From: JBHHWH01 sp046756405
GTDB taxonomy: Bacteria; Actinomycetota; Acidimicrobiia; Spongiisociales; ZC4RG35
Assembly (NCBI GenBank): GCA_046756405.1
Contig: JBHHWH010000069.1
Location: 1 to 12,363, forward strand
Direction of reading: 5' to 3'
DNA: 12,363 nt
Each line of letters starts with the position of its first letter. Position 1 is the first letter of the stretch. Shown here one piece after another: positions 7,041 to 12,363 of this stretch. Under the pieces are notes generated by a model that had not been told where the DNA came from, made no database searches, and was given only the letters and a program-made list of their open reading frames with translations. The position numbers and the translations under genes were made by a program.

Positions 7041-8219
7041 ATGGTCGGCACCCACCTCCTCGACTGGCTCCACCTTGGTCTGCGCTGGCTGCATGTGATC
7101 GCCGGGATCGTCTGGATCGGCACCTCCTTCTACTTCGTCTGGCTCAACAACCATGTGCGCCGCTCCGAGCAGCAGCCTCCGGGGAGCGAGGCCGAGTTGT
7201 GGGCGGTCCACGGGGGCGGCTTCTACCGCGTCCTCAAGTACGCCACCCCACCGGGCCTGCCCGGCACGCTGCACTGGTTCAAGTGGGAGGCCTACACCAC
7301 CTGGCTGAGCGGCTTCTCGCTGCTCGTGCTGCTCTTCTACTTCGACGCTCCGGTGTTCCTCATCGACCCCTCTAAGGCCGACCTCTCCTCTCTGGTGGCA
7401 GCATCCATCGGAGTCGGCGTGCTGGTGGCGGGATGGCTGGTCTACGACCTGATCTGCAAGTCCTCCCTGCTCGAGCGACCACTGGCCTTCTCCCTGATTT
7501 CGCTGCTCCTGGTCACCGCGTTGACGGCGGTGCTGTTTCAGCTCTTCACCGGACGGGGCGCATACATCCACGTCGGGGCTCTGTTGGGGACGCTGATGGC
7601 AGGCAACGTCTTTTTCGTGATCATCCCCGCCCAGCGGGAACTGGTGGCCGCCCTCGAGGAGGGCAGGGAGCCGGATGCCGGGCTGGGAAGGTATGCCGCC
7701 CTCCGCTCGCTGCACAACAACTACATGACCCTTCCCGTGGTGTTCATGATGATCAGCAGCCACTTCCCCTTCACCTATGGGCAGGACTCCGGCTGGCTGG
7801 TTCTGGTAGGGATCATCATTGCCGGGGCGGTGATCCGACACTGGTTCAACCTGAGGGCCAGGGAGGTGGCCAACGCCTGGCTGCTTCCCGGCGCCGCCGT
7901 GGTGCTCCTCGCCCTGGTAGCTCTCACCCTGCCCGAGACGGGCGCGGCGGCCAACCGGGAGGTGACCTTCGAAGAGGGAGTGGCCATCATCGAGGCGCGC
8001 TGCGCCGTCTGCCATTCGGCCACTCCGACCCAACCCGGGTTCACTGCACCGCCCAAGGGGGTCGTCTTCGACACGCCGGAACTCATCGTCAGCCAGGCGG
8101 CCAAGATCCGGGAGATGGCGGTGACCGCCCAGATCATGCCCCCAGGCAACATCACCGACATCACCGACGACGAACGCGCCGCCCTCGCCGCCTGGTTGGA
8201 CCAGTACACCGACGGCTAA
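7041..8219 (+). CDS. puuD: Urate hydroxylase PuuD (membrane, cytochrome c-fused)
   Basis: This 392-residue membrane enzyme converts urate to 5-hydroxyisourate, passing electrons to its own cytochrome c domain instead of making hydrogen peroxide (family knowledge from the Agrobacterium PuuD/DUF989 group). Residues 1-298 contain about eight hydrophobic helices, near 12-35, 81-102, 117-138, 146-168, 174-196, 228-244, 251-268 and 279-297. The first helix has LRWLHVIAGIVWIGTSFYFV, a hallmark of the family. The loop SLHNNYMTLPVVFMM (223-237) is also typical. The C-terminal domain (about 305-390) has the haem c site CAVCH (C321, C324, H325) and a likely axial methionine M366 in QIMPPGNIT. That domain should lie outside the membrane. 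No hydroxyisourate hydrolase or OHCU decarboxylase lies in the window. The ATG start is supported by the family's N-terminal helix. Confidence 0.93.
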   Translation: MVGTHLLDWLHLGLRWLHVIAGIVWIGTSFYFVWLNNHVRRSEQQPPGSEAELWAVHGGGFYRVLKYATPPGLPGTLHWFKWEAYTTWLSGFSLLVLLFYFDAPVFLIDPSKADLSSLVAASIGVGVLVAGWLVYDLICKSSLLERPLAFSLISLLLVTALTAVLFQLFTGRGAYIHVGALLGTLMAGNVFFVIIPAQRELVAALEEGREPDAGLGRYAALRSLHNNYMTLPVVFMMISSHFPFTYGQDSGWLVLVGIIIAGAVIRHWFNLRAREVANAWLLPGAAVVLLALVALTLPETGAAANREVTFEEGVAIIEARCAVCHSATPTQPGFTAPPKGVVFDTPELIVSQAAKIREMAVTAQIMPPGNITDITDDERAALAAWLDQYTDG

Positions 8220-8244
8220 TCCGCGAAGCAAGGTACTAGCGGTC

Positions 8245-8266
8245 GGGGGCTTCAGAAGCGGTCCCC
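8245..8266 (+). other. Hairpin between puuD and the GAF kinase gene
   Basis: The sequence GGGGGCTT-CAG-AAGC-GGT-CCCC can fold into a GC-rich stem with a 3-nt loop and a 3-nt bulge. No T-tract follows, so it is a weak terminator candidate or an mRNA stability element. It starts 26 nt after the puuD stop and ends 19 nt before the next start codon. Confidence 0.3.
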
Positions 8267-8285
8267 AACAGCCGATTCACTCTGA

Positions 8286-11039
8286 ATGGCCCTCACCGCT
8301 ACGGCCGAAATGCTTGGCCTCGTTCATCGCGCAGGAGTCGAGCGTTCCACGACGCTGGTCTTTGCCCAGCTCTCCAGGCTCATCGCCGAGCTGGTCGAAG
8401 CCCACCGAGTCACCCTCTACGCAGTGGAAGATGGGGGCTTTTCGCCCCTGGTTTCCGAGTTCTCTTCGGGAGAAGTGCACAAGCAGCAGTTCGAGAGGTG
8501 GCGCCGGTCGAAGAGCATCGAGGGCTCCAAACTGGCGGCCCGTCTACGAGCAGGTGAGGAGGTCGTCCTGGTCGAGGATCCGTCCGACATGCTGCCCCCC
8601 CGGCTGGTGCAGCTCTATGGAATACAGCCCCTACTGGCTGTGGGCCTTTTCACCACCGGCGAGATGCTTGGGGCCCTGGTCGTCGAAGGCGACCCCAAAC
8701 AGCTCCGGGAAACCCAGGACGAGATCCGGGAACTGGCCGGAATCGTGGCCCTGGCCCTGGAGAACGCTCGAACCCTCGAACGCGAGCGCCGCCGCACTGA
8801 AGAGAGTGAGGCCCTCCTCGAGGTAGCAGTGGCCCTGGCTGAATCCACCGAGCTGAGCACCGTGCTGGCAACGGTGGCCCGAAACTCGGCCCGTGTGGCC
8901 GGCTTCGAACGTGGATCGATCCTACTCGCCGACGAGGCCGGAAACCTCAGACCGGTGATGAGCCAGTTCGCCGACGGTCATCACGACCCCGAACTATGGG
9001 AGAGGTTTCGGTCCATTCGAGCCGAGCTTCCCGCTGCCCGGCACGTCCTCGACACCCGCCAACCTGCCGCCTACACCGAGCCCGAGTCTGCTCAGGAGCT
9101 GAACCCACCAATTTGGGTAGCTCCCTTCAACATCAGGTCCATGCTGCTGGTACCCCTGCTGGCGTGGGGAGAACCGTTCGGCGTCTTGCTGTTAGACCAC
9201 GGTCAGCGGCGCAACATCACACCCCAACAGATGCGGATCGCCCTGGGAGTGGCGACCCAGGGAGCTGCCGCGATCGGAATCAGCCAGCTCCTCCAGAGGG
9301 AGGCCGAGGCCCGCCAGGGTGCCGAGGAGGCACTTCACGCCCTCCGTGTCCGGGAGACCCAGCAAGCCGCGCTCGCCGAGCTGAGCCAACTGGCGCTGGC
9401 CGAGGACGACCTGGCCGGCCTGATGGATGAGGCCACCAGGGTCCTGGCCAAGACCCTCGACGTGGACTACACCAAGGTTCTCGAACTCCTCCCAGACGGG
9501 AAGGCGCTGCTGCTCAAAGCGGGTGTGGGCTGGCATCGGGGGCTTGTGGGCACGGCGACCATCGAAAACGGAACCGAGTCACAGGCCGGCTACACCCTGA
9601 CCGTCTCCCACCCGGTGATAGTCGAGGACCTAGCTACGGAGACGCGCTTCAGCGGGCCGGCTCTGCTCACCGATCACGGCGCCGTCAGCGGCCTCAGCGT
9701 TGTGATCGGAGCCAGTGATCGCCCCTACGGGGTCCTCGGGGTCCATACCGCTACTCCACGCAGCTTCACCGTTGAGGACATCAACTCCGTCCAGTCGGTG
9801 GCCAATGTCCTGGCGGGCGCTATTGAGCGGCACCAAAGCGAGGCCAAGCGAAATGAAGCACAAAGAAGGATCCAGGAGAGCGAGCGCAGGTACCGGCGGC
9901 TCTTCCAGCGCTCCCCCATTGCCATGTGGGAGCTGGACCTCACCCGGGTGGCCGCGTGGCTCGAAGACCTGCGGCAACAGGGGCTGACCGACCTCAGGGG
10001 CCATCTGGAGGCCTCCCCTGAAGCTCTGGACGAAGCCATCGAGCTGGTCAGGGTGCTCGATGCCAACTCAGCCGCGGTGAGCCTGGTCGGAGCCCAAGAC
10101 GTCGACCAGCTCCTCCAGGGCTTTCCCCCTCCCACCAGAACAACAGCCGTTCGCCAGGCTTTCACCGACGTGTTCAGCGCGATGCGGGAAGGACTAGAGA
10201 CCTTCCAAAGCGAATTCACCGGCACGAACTTCGCCGGCGAGCTCCTCCATTGTGTGATGCACTATGTGGCGGGACGGGATGGCGACATGCTCGACCTCTC
10301 CCATGTGATCGTGGCCCTGGCGGACATAACCGAAAGGATGACGGCCGAACAGCGCCTCCGGGAGCTGGTGCGGTCCAAGGACGAGTTGATTGCCTCGGTG
10401 TCGCATGAGATCCGCACGCCGCTCACCGCGGTGCTCGGCTTTGCTCAGCTCCTCCACGACGAGGCCGAAGGCCTCTCCGAGGACGAACGCCGCGAACTCC
10501 TCGAGTCCCTGGTGGTCCAGAGCACCGATGTTGCCAACATTGTCGAAGACCTCCTCGTGGCAGCCAAGGCGGACGTCGGCGACCTGAGCGTGGTCAAGCT
10601 TTCGGTCGATCTGCGGGCCCAAGCCGCCCAGGTTCTGGAGGGTTGGAGCCAGACAACAGTCGACAAGATCGGTGTCGCCGGCGACCACGTACGCTGTCTC
10701 GCCGACCCTGCCCGGGTCCGCCAGATCATCCGCAACCTGGTGGGGAACGCTCTCCGATACGGGGGACCCAACATCCGGATGGAAGTGAGGGCCCAGGGAC
10801 CGTGGGCCCTGCTTGCCGTAATCGATGACGGAGAGGGAGTTCCCCCTGAGGAGTCGCAACGGATCTTCGAGAAGTATCAGAGAGGCACCCAGGTACCCGG
10901 CCTCACCGCCGCGCTGGGACTAGGACTGGGACTGTCGCGTCACCTCGCTCGGCTCATGGACGGCGACCTCACCTACCGGCGCGAGAACGAAGAGACGGTC
11001 TTCGAGCTTCGCCTCCCCCTCGCCCCACTCGCAACCTAA
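8286..11039 (+). CDS. Soluble multi-GAF/PAS sensor histidine kinase
   Basis: This 917-residue kinase has no membrane helices and probably senses a cytoplasmic signal. Order of parts: GAF-like domain 1 (about 16-162), GAF 2 (about 178-336), GAF 3 (about 360-516), each followed by a charged helical linker. Next is a PAS domain (about 535-685) beginning ERRYRRLFQRSPIAMWELDL, with a helical insertion of about 40 residues (558-595). HisKA has H707 in SVSHEIRTPLTAVLGF. HATPase has the N-box (IIRNLVGNALRYGG, N817/N821), G1 (DDGEG, 847-851) and G2 (GLGLGL, 878-883). All catalytic boxes are present. No receiver or output domain is attached, and no response regulator gene is adjacent, so it is an orphan kinase here. 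It follows puuD by 66 nt in the same direction, with no clear Shine-Dalgarno before the ATG. An internal ATG at codon 9 is an alternative start. The ligands of the GAF domains are unknown. Confidence 0.93.
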   Translation: MALTATAEMLGLVHRAGVERSTTLVFAQLSRLIAELVEAHRVTLYAVEDGGFSPLVSEFSSGEVHKQQFERWRRSKSIEGSKLAARLRAGEEVVLVEDPSDMLPPRLVQLYGIQPLLAVGLFTTGEMLGALVVEGDPKQLRETQDEIRELAGIVALALENARTLERERRRTEESEALLEVAVALAESTELSTVLATVARNSARVAGFERGSILLADEAGNLRPVMSQFADGHHDPELWERFRSIRAELPAARHVLDTRQPAAYTEPESAQELNPPIWVAPFNIRSMLLVPLLAWGEPFGVLLLDHGQRRNITPQQMRIALGVATQGAAAIGISQLLQREAEARQGAEEALHALRVRETQQAALAELSQLALAEDDLAGLMDEATRVLAKTLDVDYTKVLELLPDGKALLLKAGVGWHRGLVGTATIENGTESQAGYTLTVSHPVIVEDLATETRFSGPALLTDHGAVSGLSVVIGASDRPYGVLGVHTATPRSFTVEDINSVQSVANVLAGAIERHQSEAKRNEAQRRIQESERRYRRLFQRSPIAMWELDLTRVAAWLEDLRQQGLTDLRGHLEASPEALDEAIELVRVLDANSAAVSLVGAQDVDQLLQGFPPPTRTTAVRQAFTDVFSAMREGLETFQSEFTGTNFAGELLHCVMHYVAGRDGDMLDLSHVIVALADITERMTAEQRLRELVRSKDELIASVSHEIRTPLTAVLGFAQLLHDEAEGLSEDERRELLESLVVQSTDVANIVEDLLVAAKADVGDLSVVKLSVDLRAQAAQVLEGWSQTTVDKIGVAGDHVRCLADPARVRQIIRNLVGNALRYGGPNIRMEVRAQGPWALLAVIDDGEGVPPEESQRIFEKYQRGTQVPGLTAALGLGLGLSRHLARLMDGDLTYRRENEETVFELRLPLAPLAT

Positions 11040-11045
11040 TGCACC

Positions 11046-11065
11046 AGGGCCCGTATCTGGGCCTT
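11046..11065. terminator. Weak hairpin between convergent kinase and lysA genes
   Basis: AGGGCCC and GGGCCTT can pair (five G-C pairs, one G-T, one A-T) around the loop GTATCT. It begins 7 nt after the TAA of the kinase gene and lies in the 46-nt gap before the convergent lysA stop. The following T-run is only one or two bases beyond the stem, so termination is plausible from position, not proven. Confidence 0.4.
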
Positions 11066-11085
11066 TGCAGGAATAGAACGGCTCG

Positions 11086-12363
11086 TCAGCGCAGCGGGAT
11101 ATCCCTCGCCGCTACGTCCTCGTAGGTCTCCCGCCGAACCAGCTCTCGGACTCGCCCTTCCTGTACCAGGACCGCTCCCGGCCGTGGCAGCCGGTTGTAG
11201 TTGGAGGCCATCGACTCGGTGTACGCACCCGTGGCTGCCACCGCGAGGAGATCCCCGACACCGAGATCGGCGGGCAGGGTGACTCGCTCCCGCACCAAGT
11301 CCCCCGACTCGCAGTGCTTCCCCACGATCGTGAAGGGCTCTAGAGCCTCCCCTCCCTTCCGGTTGGCCAGTATCACCTCGTGCTCCGCCTCGTAGAGGGC
11401 GGGGCGGATGTTGTCGCTCATCCCCCCGTCGACACTGACGTAGGTACGCAGACCGGGCAGCCGCTTCACGGTGCCCACCCGATACAGCGTCATCGCCGAT
11501 GGGCCGACCAGGGCCCGCCCCGGCTCGACCGCGATGCGGGGACGGGGATAGTTGAGGCGGGCGCACATCTGATCCACCGTCGACCTAATGGCCGCCCCGT
11601 ATCGCTCCACATCGACCGGGTGATCTTCGTGGGTGTAGGGGATAGCCATCCCGCCACCCAGGTTCAGCTCGCCCAGAGTGACCCCAAACCGCTCCCGCCA
11701 GCCCGCTAGCAGTCCCAGCATCACCTCGGCGTTGGCCACCAGGGCGTCGGTCCCGAAGATCTGCGAGCCGACGTGGGCGTGGGCGCCCACCAACTCGATC
11801 CCCTCCAAACCCAGCGCGGCCTCCACCGCGGCGTCGGCTAGGCCCAAAGAGAGCGTGAACCCGAACTTGGTGTCGTCGTGACCGGTCTTGACATAAGTGT
11901 GGGTGTGAGCGTCGATTCCCGGGGTGACCCGCAACCAGCACTGGAAGGGACGCCCCACCTCCTGAGCTATGCGGTCGGCCCGTTCCAGTTCGTCGAAGCT
12001 GTCCACCACCAGCCGCCCCACCCCCAGGTCAGCTGCCATCCGCAGCTCCTCTGCCGACTTGTTGTTGCCATGAAAGGCGACCCGCTCCATGGGCGCACCC
12101 GCGAGTCGAGCGGTATGCAGCTCCCCGCCACTGGCAACAGTCACTCCCAGGCCCTCCTCCACGGTGATCTGGACGAGACCCACGCTGCACCAGGCCTTGG
12201 AGGCGTAGTAGACATCCACGCCAGTGAAGGCCGCCCGGTAGGCGCGGCAGCGGCCCCGTAGGTCGTCCTCGTCCACCACCCACAGGGGAGTTCCGAACTG
12301 GCGCGCCAGTTCGGTCACGGGATTGTCGCCGATCAGCGCCTCCCCGCCGTCAGAACGGGTGAG
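11086..12363 (-). CDS. lysA: Diaminopimelate decarboxylase, 5' end beyond window
   Basis: This PLP enzyme of the alanine-racemase fold family decarboxylates meso-diaminopimelate to L-lysine, the last step of lysine synthesis. Counting from an internal GTG at 12318, it shows the PLP lysine K41 in YYASKAW, HVGSQI (182-187), GGGMAIPY (221-228), EPGRALVG (265-272), C336 in KHCESGDLV, and GAYTESMASNYN near the end. The CESGD cysteine and the SNYN segment point to LysA rather than ornithine/arginine decarboxylases. The frame stays open from 12318 to the right edge. It adds 15 residues (DGGEALIGDNPVTELA-type) that match the usual LysA N-terminus, and GTG 12318 has no well-placed Shine-Dalgarno. I therefore treat the gene as truncated by the window edge. 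It is convergent with the GAF kinase gene. Confidence 0.9.
   Translation of the reverse strand, partial: LTRSDGGEALIGDNPVTELARQFGTPLWVVDEDDLRGRCRAYRAAFTGVDVYYASKAWCSVGLVQITVEEGLGVTVASGGELHTARLAGAPMERVAFHGNNKSAEELRMAADLGVGRLVVDSFDELERADRIAQEVGRPFQCWLRVTPGIDAHTHTYVKTGHDDTKFGFTLSLGLADAAVEAALGLEGIELVGAHAHVGSQIFGTDALVANAEVMLGLLAGWRERFGVTLGELNLGGGMAIPYTHEDHPVDVERYGAAIRSTVDQMCARLNYPRPRIAVEPGRALVGPSAMTLYRVGTVKRLPGLRTYVSVDGGMSDNIRPALYEAEHEVILANRKGGEALEPFTIVGKHCESGDLVRERVTLPADLGVGDLLAVAATGAYTESMASNYNRLPRPGAVLVQEGRVRELVRRETYEDVAARDIPLR

Noticed and set aside
6888..8231. Long open frame antisense to puuD
   Set aside because: The translation is rich in G, H, Q and D with no recognisable motif. The plus strand has a complete PuuD with membrane helices and a CAVCH haem site. 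Such shadows are common at high GC.
10194..10859. Minus-strand open frame inside the GAF kinase gene
   Set aside because: It lies opposite the HisKA and ATPase domains, whose catalytic boxes are clear on the plus strand.
1..12363. Mobile element, CRISPR array, defence island, tRNA or rRNA
   Set aside because: No transposase or integrase motifs, no spaced direct repeats, no tRNA-like cloverleaf and no rRNA signature were seen on either strand.

Overview
This is a high-GC bacterial window with dense, mostly intact genes. It carries seven complete protein genes and one gene cut by the right edge. GTG starts are frequent, stop codons are TGA/TAA, the NarL-type two-component pair overlaps by 4 nt, and two genes lack a Shine-Dalgarno and have a TANNNT box close to the start codon. 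These traits suit an actinobacterium (Actinomycetota, perhaps an Acidimicrobiia-like lineage), but the taxonomic call is inference. No transposase, integrase, CRISPR array, tRNA or rRNA was recognised, so this reads as ordinary chromosomal sequence.

Layout from left to right. (1) 29-1986, minus: a membrane NarL-type histidine kinase and its LuxR/NarL response regulator, overlapping by GTGA, with a hairpin after the regulator at the left edge. (2) 1987-2301: a 315-nt divergent intergenic region with several inverted repeats, which must hold the promoters for the kinase and for the next gene. (3) 2302-2556, plus: a single-RRM RNA-binding protein, followed by two hairpins. The second is a perfect 11-bp stem that also lies just past the stop of the convergent sppA gene. 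(4) 2623-4398, minus: SppA-type membrane serine protease. (5) 4459-6921 and 7041-8219, plus: a dimethylglycine/sarcosine dehydrogenase-type flavoprotein with a folate-binding GcvT half, then a membrane urate hydroxylase PuuD with a C-terminal cytochrome c domain. (6) 8286-11039, plus: a large soluble GAF-GAF-GAF-PAS histidine kinase with no response regulator beside it. (7) 11086 to the right edge, minus: diaminopimelate decarboxylase LysA, whose N-terminus lies outside the window.

Functionally, the centre suggests use of methylated glycine and urate as carbon, nitrogen and electron sources. The flavoprotein would oxidise an N-methylglycine and pass the one-carbon unit to tetrahydrofolate. 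PuuD would oxidise urate to 5-hydroxyisourate and feed electrons to the respiratory chain through its cytochrome c domain. The two genes run the same way but are 119 nt apart, and each has its own candidate -10 box, so they are neighbours rather than a proven operon. The kinases, RRM protein, SppA and LysA look like independent regulatory and housekeeping genes. I found no clear unknown defence or mobile system. The items most worth a second look are the structured RRM leader, the leaderless-type starts, the PuuD/flavoprotein pairing and the orphan GAF kinase.
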